Shown here piece after piece: positions 7,834 through 16,543 of a stretch of DNA of 64,000 bases. This DNA is from Bizionia sp. M204 (GTDB taxonomy: Bacteria; Bacteroidota; Bacteroidia; Flavobacteriales; Flavobacteriaceae), in assembly GCF_023205095.1 (NCBI RefSeq), contig NZ_CP046242.1:2221001-2285000 (forward strand), read 5' to 3'. The notes under the pieces are model-generated. The model did no database searches, was not told the DNA's origin, and saw only the letters and a list, made by a program, of their open reading frames with translations. The translations under genes and the position numbers were made by a program. Position 1 is the stretch's first letter. Each line of letters starts with the position of its first letter.

Positions 7834-8020
7834 CAACGTATATAGCTCATAGCTAATTAGTTGATTAATCGAAGATATGGCATATTTGCAAGTCCGCCAA
7901 ATTTTTTAATTTGGCTTATTGATAAAAAAGATAATAAGAAAATTAAAAATTTCGGCTCGTGCTTAACCGAAAAACAATCGCTAATTTACACGCTACGAGC
8001 CATATACAAGACCGTTACCT
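7828..8020 (+). repeat. attC-like repeat R9 (family B, long)
   Basis: 193 bp. Left box CTGTAAC (extended GTGCTGTAAC, pairing over 10 bases with GTTACAGCAC opening C9), right box GTTACCT. Nearly the same as R8. It contains the stop codon of the C9 gene. Confidence 0.9.
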
Positions 8021-8037
8021 GCAAGCTGAAAAGAAAA

Positions 8038-8685
8038 TTGAAAACACATAAAGAAATAACATCAAAACCGAAATTATCATCAGTTTTAATACTGATTATT
8101 GGCGGATTTTTGGCTACAATATTCGGAACAATATTGATTATTAAAGGAAATTGGATAATTGGAATTCCATTTCTAGCTTTAGGATTATACTCTTTATATT
8201 GGATTTTAAATTATGATACTTTGCAAATCACAAACGGAAAATTGATTTTTAAATCAATAACTGGTTTTACTAAAAAGACAATTGCTTTATCCGAATTCAA
8301 ATCATATACCGAAATTGAAAAAGAAAATGCAAAATACTCTTATGAAGTTGGTTATATGAAATGGAAAGATTTGACTTTGATAAGTGAAAATTTCAGTTAT
8401 AAAATATCATCAACTTCTTATAGCAATTACTACGAATTGAGAAAAGAATTAATTAAGGGATTGAAACGCAATAAACAAGCTGAAAACAAATGGAATAAAA
8501 ATAATTTAACTTTATGGGGAATTGGATTTATTTCATTTGGAATATTAGTTGGTTATTGGTTTTGGAAAGCAAGTAAAGACAATTTAAACGAAAAAATAAT
8601 TACTGTTTTAATGGCAGTTGGTTTTATCGGATATGGAATATATTTATTAATAAAAAGTAAAAAGCCAGCAGGTAACAATGTATAA
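8038..8685 (+). CDS. Membrane protein with a PH-like domain (C10)
   Basis: 215 residues if translation starts at TTG 8038; the frame is open further upstream but that part lies in repeat R9. Two membrane helices near residues 14-33 and 36-56 are followed by a soluble stretch of alternating strands (YDTLQITNGKLIFKS..IALSEFKSY) like bacterial PH domains, then two more helices near 161-177 and 188-203. The stop codon at 8683-8685 is inside repeat R10, so the last residues (GNNV) are encoded by the repeat. The absence of an ATG is odd: other cassettes with the same leader (AAGCTGAAAA) have ATG at this place, so the start may have decayed. Confidence 0.6.
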   Translation: MKTHKEITSKPKLSSVLILIIGGFLATIFGTILIIKGNWIIGIPFLALGLYSLYWILNYDTLQITNGKLIFKSITGFTKKTIALSEFKSYTEIEKENAKYSYEVGYMKWKDLTLISENFSYKISSTSYSNYYELRKELIKGLKRNKQAENKWNKNNLTLWGIGFISFGILVGYWFWKASKDNLNEKIITVLMAVGFIGYGIYLLIKSKKPAGNNV

Positions 8686-8801
8686 AATTAATTGCTAGTG
8701 CAAGCCTACTTACGAAAATCCTCGCGGATTTTCTATTCGGTTTGTATTTGCTAAATTAGGTGCTAAAACCACGCAACTAATCTTATACAAAACCGTTGGC
8801 A
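8670..8801 (+). repeat. attC-like repeat R10 (family A)
   Basis: 132 bp. Left box AGGTAAC (extended GCAGGTAAC), right box GTTGGCA. Encodes the C-terminal end of the C10 protein before the stop at 8683. Confidence 0.9.
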
Positions 8802-8813
8802 ACAAGCTAAAAA

Positions 8814-9893
8814 ATGAAACTTACCTATAAAATTATATTAGGAATACTAATCTGCACATTTATTGCTCTTTACTGGTTTAGTAATATAACAGAAGGAGAA
8901 TATTATAGGCGTCATAGTCCAGATGGTCAGTATAGTATTTACGCATCAAGAGACAAATATTTTGATATGAAAATTCCATTTTCAAAGTTCGGAGATGCAG
9001 GTGGAAAAATACATCTTTACGATGAATTAGAAAATAAAGTGGTTGGTTCTTCTTCTATCGATATGATTTCAAATATTAACGAGCTCTTTTGGAATGAAGA
9101 GGAGTTATATTCAAAAGGTTCTATGAAGAATATTAAACTGCCTAGAAAAATAAACACTAAAATAATAGATGAATCTTATAAATCATTTCCTGTAAAAGAC
9201 TCTTGGAATCTTTTTATTCAAGGAAAACATTACAAAGTTAATGAGATATCTCATAGAAGACTGGCAGTTAGCGATGAAAACGGAAAACTTCTATTACAAA
9301 ATATTGAGTATATTTCCAGAATAAACAATGGCTTTCAAGTACTAAACAAAAATACCGAAATTGAATATTATGATGCAGAATTAAATAAACTCAAAAATGC
9401 TCCAGACACAAAAACAAAATGTAATGAAGTATGTGGGAATGTTACAACCTATGGTCTTAAAATAGAAGAAACTGAAAAGTATTATACTTTAAAAAAAGCG
9501 GTTGGGTTTACAAATTATGATTTCCATAATTACGATGCTATTGATTCAGTAAACAAAGCAAAAGTGAAAGATATTTATTTTTTAAACAAAAAACGCAAAT
9601 TAAAATATGATGATAATTTTCCAGAAAAAGAAGATGTTATTATAGACTTTGGAACTTATTTTGGAATTTTATCTAACCAATATGGAATAGAATATTTTGA
9701 CTCAATAGACTTAAATAAAACACCTATAAAAGTGATGAGAAATAATCTATATGGATATTACAATATTACGCCAACTATATACTTGGAATTAGAACCGTTT
9801 AAATTTAATTTAGCCAAGTTTAAAAAGATAGGTCCTAGTGGAGAAAATAGGAATGGCTATGTTGATAGAGAGGGAAATACCTATTACAAATAG
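8814..9893 (+). CDS. Membrane-anchored hypothetical protein (C11)
   Basis: 359 residues. A single N-terminal hydrophobic helix (residues 5-24) without a cleavage or lipobox signal acts as an anchor; the rest is soluble and probably faces the periplasm. Short repeated segments such as DGQYSIYASRD, ENGKLLLQN and the final RNGYVDREGNTYY resemble WG/KWG-type or TolB-like beta repeats, which suggests a beta-propeller-like fold, but this is tentative. Start 13 bases after the core site with the common leader ACAAGCTAAAAA. Sole gene in its cassette. Confidence 0.65.
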   Translation: MKLTYKIILGILICTFIALYWFSNITEGEYYRRHSPDGQYSIYASRDKYFDMKIPFSKFGDAGGKIHLYDELENKVVGSSSIDMISNINELFWNEEELYSKGSMKNIKLPRKINTKIIDESYKSFPVKDSWNLFIQGKHYKVNEISHRRLAVSDENGKLLLQNIEYISRINNGFQVLNKNTEIEYYDAELNKLKNAPDTKTKCNEVCGNVTTYGLKIEETEKYYTLKKAVGFTNYDFHNYDAIDSVNKAKVKDIYFLNKKRKLKYDDNFPEKEDVIIDFGTYFGILSNQYGIEYFDSIDLNKTPIKVMRNNLYGYYNITPTIYLELEPFKFNLAKFKKIGPSGENRNGYVDREGNTYYK

Positions 9894-9898
9894 CCTGT

Positions 9899-10088
9899 TG
9901 CCAACAAAGTATAAAAATAATAAGGGTTAAGTGCCATACCCAAAGTTGGTGTATATTAACAAAGTCCGCCAAATTTACAATTTAACGGTTAAAAGAAAAA
10001 TAATAGGTAAATTGTAAACTTGGCTAAGTGCTAAATCTGAAAGTAAGTACTTTTTAATCCCTTACTATTCTTATACAAACCGTTGGCA
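9899..10088 (+). repeat. attC-like repeat R11 (family B, long)
   Basis: 190 bp. Left box TGCCAAC (extended GTTGCCAAC), right box GTTGGCA. Contains the extra AT-rich internal hairpin of family B around CCGCCAAATTTACAATTT. Confidence 0.88.
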
Positions 10089-10105
10089 ACAATAAAAAAC
10101 AGCCA

Positions 10106-10486
10106 TTACTCGGTCGGCTCAACTGCTTCTAATTCTTGTCCTGTTAATGCAAAGTATAAGTTTTGAAATTGGTGTACATAATATACCCTTCTTAAAAAAT
10201 CACTAAATTGGTAAACTAAAAAACTGTCCTTATCTTTTTTAGCTTGAAAAGTGTCATTTCTATAAAAAGGAGCTTCAAATTTAAATCCAAACTTCAACAA
10301 CCATTCTTTTGTTATTGGTATTCCAGAAACTTGCTCAAATCCTTCGTTTTCAAAATAATATCCTTCATGTGTATTATCAAATGTTGCATAGTAGCCGTGG
10401 TCGTTTGAGTTTACACCTTTAATTGTATCAATTTTTTTTCTTGGATGCGATACGTAATTTCCAACTCTTAATTCATTTTGTTTCAT
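10106..10486 (-). CDS. Hypothetical protein, reverse orientation (C12)
   Basis: 126 residues on the minus strand from ATG 10486. The pattern is coherent: an N-terminal barrel-like part (LRVGNYVSH.KKIDTIKGV), a central PITKEWLLKFGF segment and a C-terminal helix (YVHQFQNLYFALTGQEL). I have the impression of a family seen in Bacteroidota phage and conjugative regions, but cannot name it. It is the only clean cassette whose sole gene runs against the array direction, so an array promoter could not express it; its own promoter would lie near R12. Confidence 0.7.
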   Translation of the reverse strand: MKQNELRVGNYVSHPRKKIDTIKGVNSNDHGYYATFDNTHEGYYFENEGFEQVSGIPITKEWLLKFGFKFEAPFYRNDTFQAKKDKDSFLVYQFSDFLRRVYYVHQFQNLYFALTGQELEAVEPTE

Positions 10487-10537
10487 AATGTTTATTTTTT
10501 ATGCCCTCCTTCGTCGGTCAGGCTGTTTTTTACATAT

Positions 10538-10671
10538 TGCCAACACTGTATATATAAAATTGCTGGGCTTGTGTTTAATCGGTGGTCGTTGCTTGTTTTG
10601 TTACTTCTGAATTTCGTGCCGAAATTCCTCGCACACAAAACAGCAACTTTCCATATACGTTTACGTTGCCC
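10538..10671 (+). repeat. attC-like repeat R12 (family D)
   Basis: 134 bp. Left box TGCCAAC (extended TTGCCAAC, pairing with GTTGGCAA opening C12), right box GTTGCCC. Core stem GAATTTCG-tgc-CGAAATTC. Confidence 0.9.
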
Positions 10672-10715
10672 ACAATACTGGGAAACCATCTTTTCATTAA
10701 AATTCTGTAACTTTA

Positions 10716-10747
10716 TTTGAATTTAGTACACTAATTAGTTAACTTTG
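10716..10747 (+). promoter_or_regulatory. Bacteroidota-type promoter of the higBA cassette
   Basis: TTTG at 10716-10719 and TAACTTTG at 10740-10747 with a 20-base spacer, inside the cassette and 5 bases before the GTG start. This is the same spacing as in the parDE cassette. The very short distance to the start codon implies a leaderless or nearly leaderless message. Confidence 0.6.
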
Positions 10748-10751
10748 TTGC

Positions 10752-11384
10752 GTGATAAGAAAAGTAATTGCATACGGAAAACATTTTCCCGAGTTTTATA
10801 AAGCTCAAGAAGACAATGTTAAGGAAAAAATAGGATATGTTTTGGACCTTGTTCGGCTTGAAAGACAAGTGCCGAAAAAATTCTTTAAGTATCTCGAAAA
10901 TACTGACGGAATTTATGAAGTACGTGTAATTACAACTTTTAAAAGTATTCGGATTTTGTGCTTTTTCGATGATGGCAATTTAGTTGTGCTTGCAAACGCA
11001 TTCGTGAAAAAAAACCCAAAAGACACCGAGAAAATAAATCAAACTCGCTTAAAAATTGAAAAAAGAATATCTCAAAGAAAAAAAATAACTGATATGAAAA
11101 ATGTAACTGATTTTGAGGACATCCTCATTGAAACATACGGAAAAAAAGGAACTCAAAAGCGTGATAAGTATGACGCTGATTCACTTGCATTCCGACTTGG
11201 AGTAATGTTAAAAGAGGCTCGGAAAGAGGCTAACTTAACACAAGAAGAACTTGCTGAAAGAACCGGAACAAAAAAGAGCTACATTTCCCGAATTGAACGT
11301 GGATTGAGCGATATTCAAGTTTCCACTTATTACAAACTGATTGAACTTGGACTTGGAAAAAATCTGAACATTGAAATAGCATAA
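10752..11384 (+). CDS. HigB-HigA toxin-antitoxin fusion (C13)
   Basis: 210 residues from a GTG start, holding both halves of a type II module in one frame. Residues 1-105 are a RelE-like HigB toxin of the phage Gp49 type (KIGYVLDLVRLERQVPKKFFKYLENTDGIYEVRV is split by conserved LE.VP and GIYEVR signatures, then FDDGNLVVLANAFVKK). Residues 115-210 are a HigA antitoxin with an HTH_3/XRE domain (LTQEELAERTG, SYISRIERG). In relatives these are two adjacent genes; here no stop separates them. Met115 (ATG 11094) could still start a free antitoxin. HigB toxins cleave mRNA on the ribosome and HigA represses the operon. Own promoter directly upstream. Confidence 0.82.
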   Translation: MIRKVIAYGKHFPEFYKAQEDNVKEKIGYVLDLVRLERQVPKKFFKYLENTDGIYEVRVITTFKSIRILCFFDDGNLVVLANAFVKKNPKDTEKINQTRLKIEKRISQRKKITDMKNVTDFEDILIETYGKKGTQKRDKYDADSLAFRLGVMLKEARKEANLTQEELAERTGTKKSYISRIERGLSDIQVSTYYKLIELGLGKNLNIEIA

Positions 11385-11399
11385 CGCAGAAAGTACTGT

Positions 11400-11597
11400 G
11401 GGCAACAATGTATATAAAAAATAGCGCGAGCAGTTGCAAACACAAAGGTTCGGGCACTTTTTCGAAGTCACCAAATTTTTAAATTTGGCTATTTGAGAAA
11501 AAAAAATAAATAAAAAAATTTAAAAATTCGGCTTGTGTTCAACCGAATGAATAGCGCACTTTTTCAGCGCTACTTTTCATATACTCGACCGTTGTGG
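11400..11597 (+). repeat. attC-like repeat R13 (family B, longest)
   Basis: 198 bp. Left box GGGCAAC (extended TGTGGGCAAC, pairing over 10 bases with GTTGCCCACA opening C13), right box GTTGTGG. Extra internal AT hairpin CCAAATTTTTAAATTTGG present. Confidence 0.9.
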
Positions 11598-11656
11598 TGC
11601 ATTTCCCAAAACGAACGCTAACATCAAAAACTGACTAAAACCGAACCGAAATTTTA

Positions 11657-12214
11657 ATGAATTTTTCACGACATTGTGATTTATGCGAAAACCAAATAAC
11701 GAGTCTTGAAAACGGATTGACTTGTAATTTGACCAATAAAAAACCTGATTTTGACAATACTTGTTCAAAAATTACACTTGACAAAAGATTTCAAGAAAAG
11801 CTAGAAATTGCTAATCTCGAATTGGAAATAAAACGCAGAAATAAAAAATCAACACATTTGACTTTTTACTCGAATATAATTATTGGTTTTTCATTAATAA
11901 TTGGCGGATATTTATTTTCTAGTTGGACTATATACAGCCTTTTTCTTTGGACTGTGAAAATTGGAATAATTGCAAGTGGATTTACATTCCTCGGAGTTGC
12001 TTACTCGAAACTGAAAAGATTTAGGAAAAAATATAAAAAAGCAGAATGGGAAAAAAGTAAAATAGATGAAGTATTAAAAAAATATGGAATTGAATACTTT
12101 ACAATTTTTGATTTTAAAGAAAAAATTCACGGAACTCAAGAAGTGATTGTAAATTTAGAATTTAAAAATTGGACGAAAAAACAAACAACAAATACATATA
12201 AATTTGATTATTAA
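11657..12214 (+). CDS. Zinc-ribbon-like membrane protein (C14)
   Basis: 185 residues. The N-terminal ~35 residues carry four cysteines (HCDLCENQ, LTCNLTN, NTCSKI) and look like a small zinc-binding knuckle, followed by a charged helix, two membrane helices near residues 74-92 and 96-116, and a basic soluble tail of about 70 residues. The layout suggests a cytoplasmic metal-binding head on a hairpin membrane anchor. I do not recognise the family, though this kind of Cys-rich N-terminus plus two helices is familiar from uncharacterised Bacteroidota proteins. The start codon is 60 bases after the core site. Confidence 0.65.
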   Translation: MNFSRHCDLCENQITSLENGLTCNLTNKKPDFDNTCSKITLDKRFQEKLEIANLELEIKRRNKKSTHLTFYSNIIIGFSLIIGGYLFSSWTIYSLFLWTVKIGIIASGFTFLGVAYSKLKRFRKKYKKAEWEKSKIDEVLKKYGIEYFTIFDFKEKIHGTQEVIVNLEFKNWTKKQTTNTYKFDY

Positions 12215-12233
12215 TAAAAGTAAAAAAACGACA

Positions 12234-12364
12234 CCACAACAACGTATATAATCCATTGCTAGTGAGAGCCTACTTACGAAAATCCTCGCGGATTTTCTAT
12301 CTGGTTTTTATTTGCTAAATTACGTGCTAAACCACGCAACGTATCATATACAAGACCGTTGGCA
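12234..12364 (+). repeat. attC-like repeat R14 (family A)
   Basis: 131 bp. Left box CCACAAC (extended CACCACAAC, pairing with GTTGTGGTG), right box GTTGGCA. Standard family A hairpin. Confidence 0.9.
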
Positions 12365-12380
12365 ACAAGCTGAAAAAACA

Positions 12381-13013
12381 GTGACCGAAAAAGAAAAACC
12401 ATATAAAGTATTAAAATATCCACCAGCATATTTGGATGGATATTTGGCTATTAACGGTTGTCTATCTGAATACTGTATCCCAATTGAATTCTATAAAGAA
12501 AATGGAGAAAAATGGGTTTATGGATTCCAAGGAGAAATTGAAAAGGGAATTGAAATAATTGATTTAAAAGATAACAGATATTTTTTCATATCAACAAAAA
12601 ACGAATTAAACACAAATTACATTGTTGACGTTGAAACAATAAATCCAATTAAGGAGATAGATTATGTTTCAGAAATTTTAAAATATAAAAACAAACTGAT
12701 ATTGATTTTAAGTTCCAATTCAATAGCAATAGTAAATGAACCGAATGATATAGAATACATTGAGAGTTTGTGTTGGGACGGAATAAGAAATAACCGTATT
12801 GAAAATGGAATTCTAAAAGGTCAACTTTATGACTGGAGTAATAGAGATTATGGAGATAAATACAACAAGACAAACTATGAGCTTGATTTAGAAACACTAA
12901 TTATAAAAAAAGGAAAGGATTTATTACAAAAGTCAGATTCAATAAAAAAAGCAGAAATTAAGAAAACAAAAGTTGAAAACCGAAAATGGTGGGAACTATG
13001 GAAAACAGAATAA
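12381..13013 (+). CDS. Hypothetical protein (C15)
   Basis: 210 residues from GTG 12381; the frame is open upstream but only through repeat R14. It has no signal peptide or membrane helix. The N-terminal half alternates strands (KYPPAYLDGYLAINGCLSEYCIPIEF) and the C-terminus is a lysine-rich helix ending in WWELWKTE. No domain recognised; the size and acidic strand-rich character resemble contact-toxin immunity proteins, which is speculative. Leader ACAAGCTGAAAAAA is shared with four other cassettes. Confidence 0.6.
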   Translation: MTEKEKPYKVLKYPPAYLDGYLAINGCLSEYCIPIEFYKENGEKWVYGFQGEIEKGIEIIDLKDNRYFFISTKNELNTNYIVDVETINPIKEIDYVSEILKYKNKLILILSSNSIAIVNEPNDIEYIESLCWDGIRNNRIENGILKGQLYDWSNRDYGDKYNKTNYELDLETLIIKKGKDLLQKSDSIKKAEIKKTKVENRKWWELWKTE

Positions 13014-13021
13014 AAGCCAGT

Positions 13022-13152
13022 TGCCAACACCGTATATAATTTATTGCTAGTTCTAGCCTACTTACGAAAATCCTCGCGGATTTTCTATTCGGTTTTTATT
13101 TGCTAAATTACGCGCTAAACCACGCAACAAACCATATACAAACACGTTGCCA
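13022..13152 (+). repeat. attC-like repeat R15 (family A)
   Basis: 131 bp. Left box TGCCAAC (extended TTGCCAAC), right box GTTGCCA. Very close to R20 and R35 over the whole central part. Confidence 0.9.
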
Positions 13153-13158
13153 ATAATT

Positions 13159-13746
13159 ATGACGAACACCATTTTTCATAGTCCAAAATTTGAATTTAAG
13201 GGAATTTTAATTCCTGAATTTGATATGGAATCTGGAAAACTCATAAGATTATGCGTGCCGAATTTTGATTCAAAAGGAAATAGTTTAGTTCAAAGGTTCC
13301 GAAATGAGTTAATAAATCATTTCGTAAAAAATATCCCTAAAATAAAGTTGTCAAAAGAATATTCAGAAAGTAAATTTCAGAAATTTATGAAATCACTTAC
13401 TGTTGAAGATTATATAACGGAAAAACTAAATGTTGACGGAACTAAAGCGAAAATGATAGCTGAATATTTAGAATTAGACTCTAAAGAGAAAGTGTATAAT
13501 CTGACAATCGGAAAAAGTAAAGCATTAGCTATTAAATGCGATTTTGAAAAATATGATACTCTGATATTTGATTATTACGGAGTAAGTGCAAACGAATTTT
13601 ACTATTTGGAACGAATTGTTGATGCGGAAATAAAAAAAGGAAAATGTGGAATCGTAATTGACCGACTTGAATTTAACCAGAACGATGAAATAAATAAAAA
13701 TATTGAACGAATAAAAATAACTATTGGCAACAACGTGTATAATTAA
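13159..13746 (+). CDS. Protein resembling a degenerate ABC-type ATPase (C16)
   Basis: 195 residues from ATG 13159. The start (FHSPKFEFKGILIPEFDMES then GKLIRLCVPNFD) sits where ABC ATPases have their antenna and Walker A, but GxGKST is missing. Near residues 132-140, YDTLIFDYYGVS looks like Walker B plus D-loop, followed by a helix and KKGKCGIVIDRLEF, as in the switch region. I infer an ABC-ATPase-like fold without nucleotide-binding P-loop. The stop is inside repeat R16: the last residues NNVYN are encoded by the repeat. Confidence 0.55.
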   Translation: MTNTIFHSPKFEFKGILIPEFDMESGKLIRLCVPNFDSKGNSLVQRFRNELINHFVKNIPKIKLSKEYSESKFQKFMKSLTVEDYITEKLNVDGTKAKMIAEYLELDSKEKVYNLTIGKSKALAIKCDFEKYDTLIFDYYGVSANEFYYLERIVDAEIKKGKCGIVIDRLEFNQNDEINKNIERIKITIGNNVYN

Positions 13747-13855
13747 TGGCTGGTTCTCGCCTACTTACGAAAATCCTAGTGGATTTTCTTTTCGGCATTT
13801 ATTTGCTAAATTAGGTGCTTAAACACGCCACTAATCATACACAAAACCGTTAGCA
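13725..13855 (+). repeat. attC-like repeat R16 (family A)
   Basis: 131 bp. Left box TGGCAAC (extended ATTGGCAAC, pairing with GTTGCCAAT), right box GTTAGCA. Hairpin GAAAATCC-tagt-GGATTTTC. Carries the stop codon of the C16 gene at 13744-13746. Confidence 0.9.
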
Positions 13856-14249
13856 AAAATAGCCCAATCAACACGTGGGAAAAATCTTACAAACGAATTA
13901 TTTTGACTTTTTAGAAAGAAAAATAAAGCCGAATTTGAATTTATTGGCTGAAAAAAGGGAGAAGATCTTTGCGGGAATCTTGTTTCGCGGGAAAAAATTT
14001 GCTTCATAAAATGGGAATGAATATCTGAACGGAAAATATGCGTGCGAATTTTTGCAAACTCTTGAAATCTGAATTACGCTGAATGAAAAACTGCACGGAA
14101 CAAAATGCGTGAATTTTGTGTGACTAAAAAAATAGAGTTTAACAAGATTAGAAAAAGCGGAAAATAAATCGGAATTTTAAGCCGAATTAAAATGAAAAAA
14201 ATTATATTTGAAAAGCGTGAAAGTTAATTGAAAACAAAAAGCTACATTT
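13856..14249. other. Cassette C17 without a recognisable gene
   Basis: About 390 bases with frequent stops in all frames and no ORF above ~40 codons that looks coding. The sequence is AT-rich with many GGAA/GAATTT words. The ends pair perfectly over 10 bases (GTTAGCAAAA and TTTTGCTAAC), so it is an intact cassette unit that lacks a protein gene. It could be a decayed gene or encode an RNA; nothing specific is visible. Confidence 0.6.
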
Positions 14250-14380
14250 TGCTAACACCGTGTATATTTTATTGCTTTTGTAGTTTTTCTTGCGAAAAAC
14301 CACGCAAGCGTAAAAGCTTGGTTTTTTTAAGTTATTATTAGCTAAATTCTCGCAACAAATCATACACAAACACGTTAGGT
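14250..14380 (+). repeat. attC-like repeat R17 (family A variant)
   Basis: 131 bp. Left box TGCTAAC, right box GTTAGGT. The core is shifted: GCGAAAAACC / GGTTTTTT instead of the usual family A hairpin, while both outer arms are conserved. Confidence 0.85.
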
Positions 14381-14394
14381 GCAATTACCAAAAA

Positions 14395-16539
14395 ATGATA
14401 AAAGCAGATTCATTAAAAAAATTAAGTGAAAAAATTGTCCTGAATGGTCTTTTAGGCAAGTTAGAATCTATTGGTTTTAAATACTTAAAAAGCAAACAGC
14501 ATTTTAAACGAACAATAGGCAATTTCGACCAAATCATATCTTTTGGAACATCTCATTCCCCACTTGAATTCAATGAGAATACGGATGAATTATATCTAAA
14601 ATTTCATATTAATGCAAATATCGAATCTCCAAAGTTTGACAAATGGATTAAGAAAGAAATAAAATCACGTTCTTACTTTAGACACTTAATAGAAAATGTA
14701 AAATGTATTGAATTAGTTGATTTCAACACATTAAACAAAGATGATTTTTTTACACCTACAGAAAGTAGGAAATTCAAAAACTATATTACTTCATCTCTGA
14801 TTGGAGAAGATAATGATAAAAGAATAACATTTTTAGAATTTGAAAAAAAACTAGCTGAAATTATAAAATCTTTTGACAACCTAAATACTGCAAAAGATTT
14901 ATACAATAACAAAACTCAAGCATTTCGAGATTATTTAAGACTTCTAGTATTTGAAGGAGAAAATGAGCAAGCTAAAGTTGTCTATTTAGAAAAATACAAT
15001 CATATTAAAAACCAAATTGACTTTGATAACACAGAAAAAGTAGAAGAAACAAAAAAGACAATACAAAGTCTTGAAAAATTCGCATCCGAAATTGAAATAT
15101 TTTTCAACCTAAAGCTAGAAAACCCATTCAAAAGAGAACTTAAAAAATTAGAATCTAAAAAAGAAAAGATAAAATTATCAGCTGATTTAGGTTTTAAGGA
15201 ACATTTTAGATTTGATTCAAGTCTATTAGAAGTCGACTCTTTTGACATCAACGATTTAGGAGAAGTTTTAATTATTACAGAAGAAAAAGAAGTCATAAAA
15301 ATTAATGCTAATGGAAATATTAAAAATATTGGAAAATTAGAAATTAAGGATTGTTTTAAAAATAATTTAAGTAATTCAAAAGTTAAATGGATTGAAAATT
15401 CTAATACTTTTTCTTGCGACAACTATTTACTTTCAGAAAATGATGAATTAATTGAACTCATTTTTGATTTTGACAAAACTAAATTCAAAACAAATGAAAT
15501 TTCGCTTTTTATAAAAGAATTAAACTTCGATAATTCTAAAAAGCAATATCATTTTTTATATTTACTTAATTACAAGCATACTTATCATTCAATATATGAT
15601 GAAAAAGGTCAATTAATTTCAACTAATTCGTTTGACAATAATATATTAAAATTAAATCTTGCAAGAAAAGAGTACATTGCATTATCCGAAAAAAATTCAG
15701 TTGATATAATTGACTTTAAAGGAAATGTAAAAGAAAATTATAAGTATGGAAATGGAAATGAAAGCATTGCTTTGTCTCCTGATGGAAAATTAATGCTTCT
15801 TCATTCCTATTCTACTAAATCACAGTTATATAATTTAGAAAACAAAAAAAAACAGACACTTTGGGCACATCCAACTTTTCTTAAAAACTATAAAGAGAAT
15901 TTTTATAATGATATCAACCATAATTTTGGGTTATCAACGTGTAAATTTACTCCTGGCGGAAAACACATTATTGGAGGTGCTGACCACGGAAAATATGTTG
16001 TTTGGGACACTAAAAAGTTTGAACGGAAAGAATTAATTCCAAACGAATCTTCACTTAAGATTTTCAATTGGTTTACTACAACCATTTCAAATGGAAACAC
16101 AACTGAAAACTATTTCAAACCATATTCAGTTGAATACGAAAATCAAAATTTATTCATTAACAGAGGTTATGATATTTCAAAAATTTCCTTTTTGGAAAAC
16201 GGCAAATATATAATAACTCAAGTAAGTGACTGTCTACTTGTTTGGAATAAAGATTTTGAAAATATAGGTCATGTTTATGGGATTGGTAGAGTTACATTTT
16301 CTGCAAACAACTTTTTAATTTATAAGAATAAGAATGAATTGGTAGTACACCGAAAAGTAAATAAATTTAACAATGATTTTGAAAGTAGTATTTTTAAAGA
16401 GTTTGAAAAGGAAAACTCGAATATAACTACACATAATATTGAAAAAGAAGATTTAGAAGTCAAACAGATTGAAGATAAAATTGCGGATATAAAAACGAAG
16501 GAAAAGAAAGGCTTTTTTGGAAGATTATTTAAGAAATAA
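14395..16539 (+). CDS. Large beta-propeller protein with DUF4304-like N-terminus (C18)
   Basis: 714 residues, the largest gene of the array. Residues ~1-130 resemble DUF4304 (a helix, GFKYLKSKQHFKRT, then strands DELYLKFHINANI). Residues ~180-265 are charged helices and probably coiled coil. From ~275 to ~670 short strand repeats with propeller-like turns (ALSPDGKLMLLHS, CKFTPGGKHIIGGADHGKYV, VWDTKKFE) indicate a WD40- or YVTN-like beta-propeller. The tail is helical and lysine-rich (KGFFGRLFKK). No catalytic motif is seen, so a scaffold or sensor role is likely. A 2.1-kb cassette gene is unusually long. Confidence 0.65.
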   Translation: MIKADSLKKLSEKIVLNGLLGKLESIGFKYLKSKQHFKRTIGNFDQIISFGTSHSPLEFNENTDELYLKFHINANIESPKFDKWIKKEIKSRSYFRHLIENVKCIELVDFNTLNKDDFFTPTESRKFKNYITSSLIGEDNDKRITFLEFEKKLAEIIKSFDNLNTAKDLYNNKTQAFRDYLRLLVFEGENEQAKVVYLEKYNHIKNQIDFDNTEKVEETKKTIQSLEKFASEIEIFFNLKLENPFKRELKKLESKKEKIKLSADLGFKEHFRFDSSLLEVDSFDINDLGEVLIITEEKEVIKINANGNIKNIGKLEIKDCFKNNLSNSKVKWIENSNTFSCDNYLLSENDELIELIFDFDKTKFKTNEISLFIKELNFDNSKKQYHFLYLLNYKHTYHSIYDEKGQLISTNSFDNNILKLNLARKEYIALSEKNSVDIIDFKGNVKENYKYGNGNESIALSPDGKLMLLHSYSTKSQLYNLENKKKQTLWAHPTFLKNYKENFYNDINHNFGLSTCKFTPGGKHIIGGADHGKYVVWDTKKFERKELIPNESSLKIFNWFTTTISNGNTTENYFKPYSVEYENQNLFINRGYDISKISFLENGKYIITQVSDCLLVWNKDFENIGHVYGIGRVTFSANNFLIYKNKNELVVHRKVNKFNNDFESSIFKEFEKENSNITTHNIEKEDLEVKQIEDKIADIKTKEKKGFFGRLFKK

Positions 16540-16543
16540 CTGC

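Noticed and set aside
7861-8037. N-terminal extension of the C10 gene through repeat R9
   Set aside because: The first 59 codons would come from another cassette's repeat, so they cannot belong to the mobile gene.
12649-12897. 82-codon minus-strand frame inside the C15 gene
   Set aside because: Phe/Leu/His-rich antisense product of an AT-rich coding region, overlapping a better forward gene completely.
14202-14384. Minus-strand 60-codon frame at the end of C17
   Set aside because: Mostly inside repeat R17 and composed of repeat sequence in a different frame.
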